Assembly: GCA_947184155.2 (NCBI GenBank)
Contig: CAMXCT020006498.1
Span: 224,969 to 288,968, forward strand
Source: Cladocopium goreaui
Taxonomy: Eukaryota > Sar > Dinophyceae > Suessiales > Symbiodiniaceae
Length of the DNA: 64,000 bases
Direction: 5' to 3'
The notes beneath the pieces were generated by a model that searched no databases, had not been told where the DNA came from, and was given only the letters and a program-made list of their open reading frames with translations. Position numbers and translations under genes: made by a program. Each line of letters begins with the position of its first letter. The first letter of the stretch is position 1. Of this stretch, positions 1-12,337 are shown piece by piece.

Positions 1-3000
1 AGTGCAGAAACGCAGGAAAAGTCAAGGTTTGGAGCTAGTTTCTAGTCGGTTCAGAAAGTGACGTTTGGCAGTCTGGGATACGGGCCACGGGCCCAATCCG
101 TCCTTCACTGCCATGGTGTTTTAGCCCTGCGACACGGTCCTTGGACTCCAGCTTGGACCGAAGCTGTGCAGAACGAAGGCCGGCTCCAGGAGGACACGAG
201 CAGGGTGGCAGTTGGCAGTGCAGAAACGCAGGAAAAGTCAAGGTTTGGAGCTAGTTTCTAGTCGGTTCAGAAAGGGACGTTTGGCAGTCTGGGGTCCTTC
301 ACTGCCATGGTGTTTTAGCCCTGCGACACGGTCCTTGGACTCCAGCTTGCACCGAAGCGGTGCAGAACGAAAGCCGCCGGCTCCAGGAGGACAGGAGCAG
401 GGTGGCAGTTGGCAGTGCAGAAACGCAGGAAAAGTCAAGGTTTGGAGCTAGTTTCTAGTCGGTTCAGAAAGTGACGTTTGGCAGTCTGGGATACGGGCCG
501 CGGGCCTAATCCGTCCTTCACTGCCATTGTGTTTTAGCCCTGCGACACGGTCCTTGGACTCCAGCTTAGACCGAAGCGGTGCAGAACGAAAGCCGGCTCC
601 AGGAGGACACGAGCAGGGTGGCAGTTGGCAGTGCAGAAACGCAGGTAAAGTCAAGGTTTGGAGCCGCAGAACGAAAGCCGGCTCCAGGAGGACACGAGAA
701 GGGTGGCAGTTGGCAGTGCAGAAACGCAGGAAAAGTCAAGGTTTGGAGCTAGTTTCTAGTCGGTTCAGAAAGTGACGTTTGGCAGTCTGGGATACGGGCC
801 GCGGGCCCAATCCGTCCTTCACTGCCATGGTGTTTTAGCCCTGCGACACGGTCCTTGGACGCCAGCTTGGACCGAAGCGGTGCAGAACGAAAGCCGGCTC
901 CAGGAGGAGCAGGGTGGCAGTTGGCAGTGCAGAAACGCAGGAAAAGTCAAGGTTTGGAGCTAGTTTCTAGTCGGTTCAGAAAGTGACGTTTGGCAGTCTG
1001 GGATACGGGCCGCCGGCCCAATCCGTCCTTCACTGCCATGGTGTTTTAGCCCTGCGACACGGTCCTTGGACTCCAGCTTGGACCGAAGCGGTGCAGAACG
1101 AAAGCCGGCTCCAGGAGACACGAGCAGGGTGGCAGTTGGGAATGCAGAAACGCAGGAAAAGTCAAGGTTTGGAGCTAGTTTCTAGTCGGTTCAGAAAGTG
1201 ACGTTTGGCAGTCTAGGATACGGGCCGCGGGCCCAATCCGTCCTTCTCTGCCATGGTGTTTTAGCCCTGCGACACGGTCCTTGGACTCCAGCTTGGACCG
1301 AAGCGGTGCAGAACGAAGGCCGGCTCCAGGAGGACACGAGCAGGGTGGCAGTTGGCAGTGCAGAAACGCAGGAAGTCAAGGTTTGGAGCTAGTTTCTAGT
1401 CGGTTCAGAAAGTGACGTTTGGCAGTCTGGGATACGGGCCGCGGGCCCAATCCGTCCTTCACTGCCATGGTGTTTTAGCCCTGCGACACGGTCCTTGGAC
1501 TCCAGCTTGGACCGAAGCGGTGCAGAACGAAAGCCGGCGCCAGGAGTACACGAGCAGGGTGGCAGTTGGCAGTGCAGAAACGCAGGTAAAGTCAAGGTTT
1601 GGAGCTAGTTTCTAGTCGGTTCAGAAAGTAACGTTTGGCACTCTGGGCTACGGGCCGCAGAACGAAAGCCGGCTCCAGGAGGACACGACAGGGTGGCAGT
1701 TGGCAATGCAGAAACGCAGGAAAAGTCAAGGTTTGGAGCTAGTTTCTAGTCGGTTCAGAAAGTGACGTTTGGCAGTCTGGGATACGGGCCGCGGGCCCAG
1801 TCCGTCCTTCACTGCCATGGTGTTTTAGCCCTGCGACACGGTCCTTGGACTCCAGCTTGGACCGAAGCGGTGCAGAACGAAAGCCGGCTCCAGGAGGACA
1901 CGAGCAGGGTGGCAGTTGGCAGTGCAGAAACGCAGGAAAAGTCAAGGTTTGGAGCTAGTTTCTAGTCGGTTCAGAAAGTGACGTTTGGCAGTCTGGGGTC
2001 CTTCACTGCCATGGTGTTTTAGCCCTGCGACACGGTCCTTGGACTCCAGCTTGGACCGAAGCGGTGCAGAACGAAAGCCGGCTCCAGGAGGACACGAGCA
2101 GGGTGGCAGTTGGCAGTGCAGAAACGCAGGAAAAGTCAAGGTTTGGAGCTAGTTTCTAGTCGGTTCAGAAAGTGACGTTTGGCAGCTGGGATACGGGCCG
2201 CGGGCCCAATCCGTCCTTCACTGCCATGGTGTTTTAGCCCTGCGACACGGTCCTTGGACTCCAGCTTGGACCGAAGCGGTGCAGAACGAAAGCCGGCTCC
2301 AGGAGGACACGAGCAGGGTGGCAGTTGGCAGCGCAGAAACGCAGGCAAAGTCAAGGTTTGGGGCTAGTTTCTAGTCGGTTCAGAAAGTGACGTTTGCTCC
2401 AGGAGGACACGAGCAGGGTGGCAGTTGGCAGTGCAGAAACGCAGGAAAAGTCAAGGTTTGGAGCTAGTTTCTAGTCGGTTCAGAAAGTGACGTTTGGCAG
2501 TCTGGGATACAGGCCACGGGCCCAATCCGTCCTTCACTGCCATGGTGTTTTAGCCCTACGACACGGTCCTTGGACTCCAGCTTGGACCGAAGCCGTGCAG
2601 AACGAAAGCCGGCTCCAGGAGGACACGAGCAGGGTGGCAGTTGGCAGTGCAGAAACGCAGGAAAAGTCAAGGTTTGGAGCTAGTTTCTAGTCGGTTCAGA
2701 AAGTGACGTTTGGCAGTCTGGGATCCGGGCCGCGGGCCCAATCCGTCCTTCACTGCCATGGTGTTTTAGCCCTGCGACACGGTCCTTGGACTCCAGCTTG
2801 GACAGAAGCGAAAGCCGGCTCCAGGAGGACACGAGCAGGGTGGCAGTTGGCAGTGCAGAAACGCAGGAAAAGTCAAGGTTTGGAGCTAGTTTCTAGTCGG
2901 TTCAGAAAGTGACGGCAGTCTGGGATACGGGCCGCGGGCACAATCCATCCTTCACTGCCGTGGTGTTTTAGCCATGCGACACGGTCCTTGGACTCCAGCT

Positions 3001-3494
3001 TGGACCGAAGCGGTGCAGAACGAAAGCCGGCTCCAGGAGGACACGACAGGGTGGCAGTTGGCAGTGCAGAAACGCAGGAAAAGTCAAGGTTTGGAGCTAG
3101 TTTCTAGTCGGTTCAGAAAGTGACGTTTGGCAGTCTGGGATACGGGCCGCGGGCCCAATCCGTCCTTCACTGCCATGGTGTTTTAGCCCTGCGACACGGT
3201 CCTTGGACTCCAGCTTGGACCGAAGCGGTGCAGAACGAAAGCCGGCTCCAGGAGGACACGAGCAGGGTGGCAGTTGGCAAAAACGCAGGAAAAGTCAAGG
3301 TTTGGAGCTAGTTTCTAGTCGGTTCAGAAAGTGACGTTTGGCAGTCTGGGATACGGGCCGCGGGCCCAATCCGTCCTCACTGCCATGGTGTTTTAGCCCT
3401 GCGACACGGTCCTTGGACTCCAGCTTGGACCGAAGCGGTGCAGAACGAAAGCCGGCTCCAGGAGGACACGAGCAGGGTGGCAGTTGGCAGTGCA
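1..3494. repeat. 214-bp tandem satellite array
   Basis: Fifteen copies of the segment GGTCCTTGGACTCCAG (one with a single change) recur at a typical spacing of about 214 bp; further partial units lie between them. Each full unit carries, in order, a TTTGGAGCTAGTTTCTAG block, a GGGCCGCGGGCCC near-palindrome, a CACTGCCATGG block and CCGGCTCCAGGAGGAC. Short variants of about 183 bp lack the GC palindrome segment (copies near 290 and 1995). Longer spacings near 655, 1655 and 2390 contain partial units. The array starts before the window and stops abruptly at 3494. Stop codons interrupt every frame within each unit, so no protein is called. Confidence 0.95.
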
Positions 3495-4930
3495 GTGTCG
3501 TCTCGGGTCTCTTTAGGATGCCATTTAAAGTTTCATACTGCGGTTACGAACGGGGGCTTCGGGTATGGGTCTTAAGTGCTAGAGCAACCCTTTAGGTCCC
3601 CAAGACACCTGGCCAATGACGAAAGCTCCTATTTCTTGAGCCATGAAAAAGTGTCAGAGCACATAGTTGTGCGTGTCATCCTGCAGGGGTCCATGCTGCT
3701 TGCATGTGCACAGTGCCAAACGCACATACAAATGGTTTGTTTAGGTCAGTTTCTGGTTTCTTTAGGGTTCATTTCATGCTTACGACACAGAGGCAGGCAT
3801 GACCCTCCAGTGTCCAGGGGTCGGCGGCAGAGGGCGTAGCCCTTTAATATATATATATTATATTATTTATAGATAGATAGTATGTAAATGGAATAAATAT
3901 CATAAATCTATGCAGCGGATTTGCGGAAACCATCCCAAAAAGCCACGGTGGAGATGCGGCAGAACAGTCACGGAGACCTGCTTTTCACAGAGCAAGAAGT
4001 CAGGACGAGTCGAGACGACGAGTCGAGCCGTGACCTCTCACCACTCTTCAGAGGTCTCTGTGGCAGATCGATGAAACCCGAAGGGTGCTTTTCAAGCAGA
4101 CACGCTGAGGCAGCCCTGTGGTCTGAGCAGTCGACAACTCGGAGATTGTTCGGGAAGGAACAATCAACAACTCAGAGCACGCCACAAAAGCTCTGATGAT
4201 GGGTCGCAAAATGCATTGATCAGTCATATTTCGATCACAATGCTTGTCGAGCAAAATAGCACATCTTCAAGAAGTGAGAAGACAATACCACTGTTTCCAA
4301 ATGCCTTTTGGAAGTTTCGACGACCCATTCATGTGGTGTACGGGACTTGCACATGAAGATAGTATCTAAGCCGCTGGAAAGCACTGACAATAACCACACC
4401 AGGAAAGCATCTGGAACTTGCTGCTGCCTCTTTTTTTGCTTATCAAAACTGAAACAAGCGGGTTTGCCAGAGGCTCAAACAGAGCAATTGAGAGCACGTA
4501 TTCAGGGCAGGAACACCCCTTCAGTGAGCAAAGAGAGAAACACAACTGCACTTACTGCGAAGTATTACAGCAGTCAGCCCATTCGCAGTACTGCAAGGGC
4601 ACAAAGCTGTCTGGGGGTCGCCAAACAGTCTAGCCAAAACAACACTTGAAGTTCACTGGTCTGATGCTGAAACCAGTACAACTTCCGAACCGGCGAGTTT
4701 CATCATCGTAAAATTCTGTAGAGGCCGCACCTTGCCAGCGACACAGAAGAGGAAAGTCTACGCATCAACTTGAAGTGTTTGCTATCAATGGAAAGAATTT
4801 TGCTACCAAGTTGCCGTGACGAAGAGTTTGCAGCTAGTCAAAGGTACATCTCCAAGTGCAATACCGCCATAGCCCTGTGCCTTGGTTCCCCATGGTTAGC
4901 CATCGTTTCGCCATGGGACTTCCATGGATG
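3495..4930. other. no supported gene
   Basis: Unique sequence after the satellite. It holds a short AT run (about 3846-3905) and scattered short open frames on both strands without recognisable domains. I see no convincing coding segment. Confidence 0.4.
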
Positions 4931-5089
4931 TCGCGACTCTTAGCATCGCCAAGGCTCAGGAACCTTGACTGTGACAATATGCACCCCGGCCTTGAGGTGG
5001 GCCCAATGGCCACCATCGCAGCTTGACCAACGGGATGTTAATGGGCATGTTGTTGCTGTGAAAGAGATGGCAAAGTTACAGCAAAGCAG

Positions 5090-5176
5090 ATTGGCAATGA
5101 CTTGGAACAGTGCCTTCGAAGATATGTTTTCAGGTGTTCCGCTGATGATTCCAGTCTTGGCATCCAAGGTCAAGCC
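5090..5176 (-). CDS. putative Ig-like (He_PIG) domain exon fragment
   Basis: The minus strand encodes GLTLDAKTGIISGTP followed by a segment ending FQVIAN. The pattern G-L-x-L-D-x-x-T-G-x-I-S-G-T-P is the signature of the He_PIG (putative Ig) domain, a beta-sandwich found in cadherin-like and large surface proteins. Only the C-terminal half of one domain is visible. A GTAG immediately precedes the glycine, so an exon may begin here (an AG acceptor at about 5177-5178). No neighbouring repeats of the domain were found, so this could be one exon of a dispersed gene or a pseudo-exon. Its cellular role is unknown. Confidence 0.45.
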
Positions 5177-5477
5177 TACGCACCAAGTGCAACACAGAGC
5201 TCAACCGTGCACATCTATGCGCATCTTGTCAAGAGGCTACTTGGTAACATTTGGTGACATACCGTAGATGGATGAAATATTAAACCCCTTCTATCCGGTA
5301 CAACTCCCCAAAGTTCAATGCTAATGTAACCTGAAGTGCATTAGCCCCAATGGACGAAAGAAATCAAACCCCTAACATCACTTTTCGTAACACGCGCGCT
5401 GAAACATTGAGATTTGGGGGTGCGGGGGTTCAACATAGTGCGTGTTGCAGGGTTTGAATATTTTGTCCGCTACTGTA

Positions 5478-5582
5478 TGGAGGTTTCCTGAAATGGGGCC
5501 CCCCCTAAATCATACTTGTTAATAGGATTTTCCATTATAAACCAGCCAGCTATTGGGGTACCACCATTTATGGAAACCCCCA
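5478..5582. mobile_element. MITE-like inverted-repeat element, copy 1
   Basis: A 105-bp element begins TGGAGGTTTCCTGAAAT and ends ATGGAAACCCCCA, which are imperfect inverted repeats of each other. TA dinucleotides flank it on both sides (5476-5477 and 5583-5584), as expected of a Tc1/mariner-like target duplication. The interior TTCCATTATA and CCAGCTATTGGGGTACC blocks recur in two other copies in this window. It has no coding capacity. Confidence 0.7.
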
Positions 5583-6481
5583 TATAAATCCTATAATGTA
5601 GTAACAACAACTGGACAACTTTTGATCCACTTGAAGTCCTTCTGAAGGGACCTGAAGGGAGAGCGGGTTGCACGACAAAAGCGAGTGTTGGTTCAAGGCA
5701 GCGTTGCCCTTCTGGACTCGCATAGGTCACCTTCGGGCCTCAGCACCAAATCTAAAAAACAACATGTCAGAGTACGGATGTGACTCTCTGTGTATACATG
5801 TATATTATATCTATACGAATGTATAAAGGTACAATATATAATAATATATATATAATATATATATATACACGGTATATTACAAATGGGATCAAATGGGTTT
5901 GTCTGAAAATGGAGTAGCCCTCGAAGTCCATCGTCACCCACTAAGGGGCATCCAAGCTGCGGAGGCAAGTTCGAAGTCCTGCCATCAGCGTCAATGCAAC
6001 GGGAGCACCTCGGACGGTCATGTCTCTAGAAGCCACACATCAAACTGTCATTTTTAAGATTTTTTATGTATCCTAGATAATAAGGAACGAAACTGGTTTC
6101 TTAAATATCATTGAAACATATTGAAACTTAGGAATCTCTCTGGAAAAGGAAAAATCATACCTTTTTGAGCTGATCTTCCTAGAAATCATGAGCAATCAAT
6201 GGGAATAGGTAATGAGTTCTGAATGAGTCATGATATGTCACGATAATCTGTTATAAAATGTTATAACCTGTTATAATCATGCAAGTTTCACACTGTTTCT
6301 ATTTGGATCTGTTTAGTCCAGTTCTCTGTCGCGATCATTCTACGAGACCCAAGCTGCTGTCTTCGCTGTCCTGTCGCACCATGCAGCGTCCATGTCCCAT
6401 ACGCACAACCCACACAGGTACCATGATGACATGAAGTAAAGTCATGTAAAGAGTATGTAAAGTCACTATGACCATGAAACT
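5583..6481. other. no supported gene; AT-rich tract
   Basis: Contains an AT-rich tandem tract (about 5800-5880, TATATA/ATATAT runs) and AT-rich unique DNA. No recognisable coding segment. Confidence 0.4.
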
Positions 6482-6697
6482 TTATTGCTGAAAGTCACAG
6501 ATCTCGGAGATGTTCATTGTTCTATACCACTCAGCACCGGTGGGACTTTTCAGGAACACCCTTCCTCGGAATTGTAGGTCACCCGGAGCATGCCATCGCC
6601 CCCGACCGAGAGTTGTTGCTGTGCTTCCACTACAGCACCTGTGCTGAGCGCCGTGAAAGTCGCCAGAGGCCGTTTCCAAAACACAACCCCCTACCAA
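6482..6697 (-). CDS. possible C-terminal exon, unknown
   Basis: A minus-strand frame of about 70 codons ends in a stop at 6482 and contains a compositionally ordinary stretch (GRVFLKSPTGAEWYRTMN). I recognise no family. It is listed because it lies on the strand carrying nearly all recognisable coding in this window and because its residue usage looks protein-like. The upstream boundary is unknown; it could be a chance frame. Confidence 0.25.
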   Translation of the reverse strand: MVGGCVLETASGDFHGAQHRCCSGSTATTLGRGRWHAPGDLQFRGRVFLKSPTGAEWYRTMNISEICDFQQ

Positions 6698-7235
6698 ACG
6701 GATGTACTTTCCAGTACCTGCCTTTGGAATCTTCTGCTTTCAGTTCCGTCTTCTCCTGTACTTTCGCCTTACGCCAACGAAACTCTGATGGACTGGCAAC
6801 TTTTCCGCATAGCTGGGCACATACTGGTAGAAAATTCGCCGGTATCAGGCTTCCACAAGCTGCTCATCAGCCATCATAAACATTGTCCCCTAGTGCTTTT
6901 TGGAGAAATGTTCATTTAATCGTAGCAGCGCTCAGTCAGTACTCATTGCTATATGATTCAACACATGTCCAATTTGTTGTTATTTGATGTTATTTGGCTA
7001 TCTAATGCATTCTAATGCTACACCTAACACAATTTACCTCTACCCGATGTATCCCGATGTTTCCACAAAATGTTTCAATCATCCCAGGGTGGTCCGGCTC
7101 TCGAATCGCCTCTGGCTTCGATGGTGGCAACTCTTCGATGTCCTTGCAGGCGTCCTTCAAAACCTCCTTGCCTTCCTTGCCATCGTCGTGAGATTCACCT
7201 GACAGGGACGTGAAGGGTGTGATTCGGAACTTGAG

Positions 7236-9110
7236 TCACTTGAGTAAACTTGAGTCACTTGAACATTTCAAGAATGCACGTAGATCACATAGTCTCACCA
7301 GCTGTGTGCTTTTAATTCTGAAGGTGCGGAGGTGCTGTACCACAGCTGTGCCTTTGGATCCTTTGGGCATGTGGTGAGTTTTAGAATTTGGCCATGTGGC
7401 GAGTTTGCAGAGTGCGCATGATGCGACGATTCTTCTTGCTGTTTTTCCTGGCAAAAAAAAGGTGCGCCCGAGCACCAGAATGCCTTAGAGCCTAAGGAGC
7501 TACTGTGGATTCCAAATGCTAAGAGTCAGTGGAAACACATGGAAACCATGCAACCGAAGCAATGTAACATCGAGCAGTCCTTGGGTGGAATTCGTGACAG
7601 AAGCAGCAATCTGCACCATTTCTGCATCCAGCAGCACTGAAGAAGTAGAAGGTACACTCCTGGCGCACAGTGTCATAGAAACGTATCAGTCCCCTGTCCA
7701 ATTTAGTCGAAACATAAATGTAAGAGTAGTTTCACAGAAACTAATGCCATAATTATAGGCTATAATGCTATGATGGCTATCATTCATTATCATTCTCTGA
7801 TTTGTGGATTTTGTTCATACAGGTAGCTGCTAGTGGATGATAGTGGATGCTAAGTTGGACCTTTCTCCACATCATCGTTGCCCCGCCTTACAAGTGTCGG
7901 GATGCCCTGCGCTGCCCTTACTCTTCATTGGCTGAACCCCAGGTCGTGGCTCTAGGTCATCCAAACACGACCTTGGGTTTGACTTCATATGCAATGACCA
8001 TCCACCCATGATCATGGTTGATCAGCAACAATTGGCAATAATATGCAATAATTGTCTTTTTCACCATTCCACCAATTTCTTCATTGACAGCTGCACAAGC
8101 AACCCCAAGGGAGGCGTCAACATTCTGCTATATGCATGTGCAGCAATGGCAGCAATGGCAGCAATGGCAGTGGAGAAAGCAGATCCAAGTGGCGGGTTCT
8201 TCTCCACTTCGACTTCCTGTCAGCTACAAAAAACGTGCTGCACTGTGTGGTTTCTCGCAGGAAGCCCACCTTGGAGGACTGTCCTTGGGCAACTCCCATC
8301 CTGCGGAAAGTGATTTGGGATGTGAAAGGTGCGATGTGCAAAGTCTGGCAACCCCGGGCCATCTTCAATAAATTCTGGCGGCACAAAGCAAGCTCCTTCG
8401 AGGTCCTTCTTCCTTAGACGGAGTCAGGTTTCTGTAAGCATATACTTGTGAAATCTGATAAAGCTCCTGGTGCCAATACCATTTGTCTGTCTCTTCATCC
8501 ATGTCCTGTCACTGTGAGTTCACTTGTCACGCTTGCTGCCCAGCTTCTGGAAACGAGACCTGCACTATGTGGGAACAAGGTCCACCAAGCCGCATGAAGT
8601 AGTCACAGGCCTTGAGAATGTAGCAGTTGCAAGAGATTGCCTTTGCAAGTAATTGGCTCACCGGATAAAATCCATTCTGAAAACCAACCGTGACAGCATG
8701 ACTCAGTTGCAGATGTTTCAGTGTTGCTTGGCCCTGCAAAAATTACGCGCATCGATATTCAAAAATGTATCCAATTCAGGCTAAACTGATTTGTGAATCG
8801 AAGTGCGTTGCTCACTCGTTGATCCAAGGATCAGCGGAACTATCGGTCCGTACGTACGCCGGGTCCTGTCTTGGAGAGACAGAGAGAGGCTAGTTACGGA
8901 TAGGTTAGTGCAGCATAGTGCAGCATTGTAGACATGCATTTCCAAGAGATCTTTGCAGCACCGAAGACTATGGCTGTCCTGAAGGACTGGAGGCGCGGAC
9001 ATGTTGCACCTTTCGAAAGGTGTATACAACTCTTCATCGCTGGACACATTCTCCTCCGGAACATTGAGGAACCTGGGCACACGAAAGAGTTGGAACTGTG
9101 GAGGCTTCAA
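7236..9110 (-). CDS. probable multi-exon gene containing the CCCH finger
   Basis: Several minus-strand frames with protein-like composition lie in order: about 9110-8930 (includes FRVPRFLNVPEENVSSDEE), 8739-8527 (includes HAVTVGFQNGFYPVSQLL), 8386-8180 (includes QSSKVGFLRETTQCSTFFV), 7701-7560 (the CCCH finger) and 7475-7236 (includes SCALCKLATWPNSKTHH). I infer that they are exons of one gene, perhaps two. No domain other than the finger is recognised. Splice junctions were not resolved, so the span is approximate. Confidence 0.35.
7519..7701 (-). CDS. CCCH-type zinc-finger exon
   Basis: The minus strand encodes ECTFYFFSAAGCRNGADC followed by CFCHEFHP. The spacing is C-x9-C-x5-C-x3-H, a CCCH zinc finger. 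The GCRNGxxCxFCHxxHP form is typical of the large dinoflagellate family of single-finger CCCH proteins. CCCH fingers generally bind RNA, so a role in post-transcriptional control is likely but inferred. The exon probably ends just after HEFHP, where AAG is followed by GA, a donor class used in dinoflagellates; the remaining codons to the stop at 7519 are then intron. It belongs with the surrounding minus-strand exon-like segments. Confidence 0.55.
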   Translation of the reverse strand: MDRGLIRFYDTVRQECTFYFFSAAGCRNGADCCFCHEFHPRTARCYIASVAWFPCVSTDS

Positions 9111-9723
9111 CCAGATTCAGTTGTTCAGTCATGTCCGGCCAAACCCGACAGGGCCGAAGGCGAAGTCAGGCCAAGGGGAGAGTGAAGAGAAAGTCATGGG
9201 TCGGTGTAGTCCTAATAGAAGTGAAGGAAACATGTCTTCGTACTCACTGCAGTATCAAGTTGCGTATTCTTCACAGTGCAGGGAGGATAAGGCTGCACCT
9301 CAAATTGCGGGCCGCAGGCATCTCTGAAAAAAAAAGGTTGCACCACAGGAAGCTTGTTGAAAACAGCATCTAAAAGTACATAGTGTTACTGTGTATACAT
9401 GTTGTACTATAATATTATATATATACATCATATATTCTGTAAATCCATAGAATATGAAGGTAATTACATAAAGAGCAGCATGTCTGTCTCTCCTTATATC
9501 TGATTCCCCAATCAACATTGCAGACACACAGGTGCACCTTGAAGTTCTGAAACTGGGACGCGATTTTGTCCATGTTGTGCTGGCTGCAAGTCACCAGCAG
9601 CAAACTGCTGGAAACTATATATCAGAACAGCCGGATTGAGGAACTAACTACATGATGATAGGTAGCCTCATGATTATCATGAGTATGGTTATCTTGTCTT
9701 TGCCAACATCTATTTTCGTCCAT

Positions 9724-9744
9724 CTCCGAGCCAAAATGGTACAG
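9724..9744 (-). other. possible relict spliced-leader sequence
   Basis: On the minus strand the string CCATTTTGGCTC matches 12 consecutive bases of the dinoflagellate spliced leader. It is preceded by CTGTA (leader: CCGTAG) and followed by GGAG (leader: AAG). Decayed leaders of this kind mark genes reinserted from trans-spliced mRNA. The match is imperfect, and no gene could be tied to it. Confidence 0.3.
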
Positions 9745-11038
9745 TAGACTTCGCAAAGTCATGGGATCCCAGGGTATTGCTTGTCATGCACCGCAAAAGC
9801 AATCAGAGCACCGGCGGCATTTTCTTTGTGGAACTGTGCAGCTCGATACCCTGAGGTCAACTTGAGCACCAAATCTTGAGCACTATTCTTTGAACATATT
9901 CTGAGTGGATTGAAAAATGGGGCTTGAAACACAGTTTCGTTGAGAAGTGTTGAGTATCCCGGATGTATCGAAGTTTACATACAGTAGAGATCTGTAGAGT
10001 TTGAGGATTATATCATATCTTCTCTTATGCCTCTCAGCTTCGGCGTCGTCGATCTCTACTTCTGCCTCCCGGCACTTTCAAATCATCCAAATTCAAGAGA
10101 TATTCAAACACACCGTTTGGATGATTTTGAATACATTCATTTTAAAGATCGATCATAATAAATCATGACGAATCATACCCTCTTGTTCACATCAAAATAG
10201 CCTGTAGAATGGATGTGTATCCCCATTTATCCCAAAATATTGCATTAAAAAATATGGATCCGCAGCATTTGCCTAAAATATCAAGAAAAATGCCAAGAAC
10301 ATGGGGTTTCCCAGGTCCTACACCTCGCCCATGGATCAACAGATTAAGGTGCACACTGCGGCGGCGCCGATCTCGACTGCGACTGCGGCTTCGCCCTCGA
10401 GCACGCATGCCTGAAGGCGCCACGAATCCATGGGTAATGGATATGAGTCAAATTGAAGCACCCAGCAAATCACAGATATATGTTTAAAAAAGTTATTGCT
10501 GATATCAACTACTATCAACTCATATACTTACTCATATCTATCATCCAATTAAATGTTGGAGAACCTTTACAAAAAAATGTCCATACTCCTTCGTGGCCTC
10601 TGCCAGAATCTATAATTTGCTTCAATACGTTCCGAGCTTGCCAACTGGTCTTCGGAATGTCTCACCGGTCTCTTGCATGCCAGATGCCTGTGAGAAAGTC
10701 TCGGCTTGTCCTTGCCCCAGGGCGTGTATTTGCGCTTCTTAAGTTCATTGATTTAGTTGGTGTTTGTGACAAACCGAGTGCTTTCAATGCCATCAAAGCG
10801 CTTTCAGATGCTTCCAAGTCTCATCTCCATGACATTTTCTCGAGGTTTCATTGGCTCAGGCGGTGGCCTAAGGGCAAAATACCAATTGGAGCCAGCACAA
10901 CGAATCGAGCGGTTTGAGGATGTTTGAGGCATATTGTGGCGCAGTTGGCCTGCCACGATCAGGCTTCCAGTCTCCCTCCAGGATCATGCCATCCAGCACA
11001 ATTTCTCCTTTCCTGGCTCGACTTCAACACACGACAAA
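9745..11038. other. no supported gene
   Basis: Mixed AT-rich and ordinary sequence with short open frames on both strands. The longest (plus, about 10453-10917) has no recognisable domain. Nothing is supported. Confidence 0.35.
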
Positions 11039-11150
11039 TGGAGGTTTCCTGAAGTTGGAGTACCCCCAAATCATCCATGTTAATGGGATTTTCCATTATA
11101 CATGGGAGTAAACCATCCAGCTAGTGGGGTACCATTTGTGGAAACCCCCA
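11039..11150. mobile_element. MITE-like inverted-repeat element, copy 2
   Basis: This 112-bp relative of the element at 5478-5582 begins TGGAGGTTTCCTGAAGTTGG and ends GTGGAAACCCCCA. It shares the TTCCATTATA and CCATCCAGCTA...GGGGTACC blocks. Flanking dinucleotides do not match (aa / ga), so the target duplication is absent or decayed. Confidence 0.7.
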
Positions 11151-11277
11151 GATGGAAACGAAAAGATCTAAAAGCAGCCGACTGCACTGTACTGGTCCTC
11201 AAAGCTTGATAAGCGCCCTGGGCAACTTCTCCACTAGCGTAGCGGACCACGGGTTTGTCAACGCCGCGTTGGCCCAT
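11151..11277 (-). CDS. possible exon, unknown
   Basis: Minus-strand frame with protein-like content (includes GQRGVDKPVVRYASGEVAQG). It runs into the MITE-like element, which would truncate or lie next to it. No family is recognised. Confidence 0.25.
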
Positions 11278-12337
11278 ATGGCAACCTACAACCTGGGTAC
11301 AGAAAGGACTGTACGGACACAGTGTGAAATAGCTTACATTGCTGATGAGATCTGATGAGTGAGTGTGGCCATCCTCAACTCCAAAGTTGATCTCCTTTGA
11401 TCAGAGACTGAAGAATGGAAATGATCATCGACCAGCCTCACCGAAACGCTCCATGGCCTTTTTGAGGTTGAGCCTTGTAGATCAAGCCATCAACAAAAGG
11501 ACACAAGCAGCGTCCAGCCCCTGCCTGCTCGTCCGGTCGGTCGTACCGCCAGTGATTTCAATGGCGACCTTCTCCATCACCTGGATCCAGTGCTGCAGAG
11601 CTGCAACATGCTGCAACTATTTATGGCTTCTCGCTTCAGAGTCCCCGGCCTCGTCCACATTGTTGGAGGGAAAGGCAAAGATGCTGGATATGACAGAAGA
11701 AATGATGAAGACTTGAACATGTTTCAGAATGTTTCGTGATGTTTTAATGGCAAAATTAGAGTATCAGTTCAACAGTGAGAGGACTCAATGGAGTTGGGTT
11801 CATTGTTGGACGGGAGTCGAGCCCTTGAAGTTGGACATGGAATCCTGTTCTTATCGGGCTTGATCTATCCCATCTTGAGGCACATCAGCTGCCAGTGCCG
11901 AGCAAATCCAACAGATGATTATCTGCCCAGCAGGTGTGTGTTGCTGCAAATCAACCACAGCCGTAGTTTGAGGGATGGAAGCATTGCTATCTGACTTTTC
12001 CGCGCGTAGTCGCACAAGAACATCCGTGGCAATGCACCCTTCAAGTCACTCAGTGACTCTTCATGTGCGCTGCAAATACATAACGCTTGCTACATTCGGA
12101 AAGATTCACAGAATCTGGCACTCAGATGCACTCAGCATAAAGTCCAGTCTGATCAGTCTGATCTCACTTCTTGGACAGGCCAAAGACCGTGTAGTACCTG
12201 CCGGTTGGTCCGGGTGTCTGAGCCAAAAAGTCTAACTGCCAGACTCAGCTGCACACGGGATGTCGGAGGCAACAAAAGTCATCAGGACTCGACCTGGCAC
12301 ATCTGCGCATCTCTGCTTCAACTTTCTAGTTACACCA
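11278..12337. other. no supported gene
   Basis: Left flank of the retroelement. Short frames only, none convincing. A weak leader-like string lies at 12216-12234 (see rejected items). Confidence 0.35.

Noticed and set aside
1..3600. Many 60-80 codon frames in the first satellite
   Set aside because: They repeat with the 214-bp unit on both strands and have stops in each unit.
12216..12234. Leader-like string next to the retroelement (minus strand GACTTTTTGGCTCAGA)
   Set aside because: Several mismatches in and around the core and no exon that can be tied to it.
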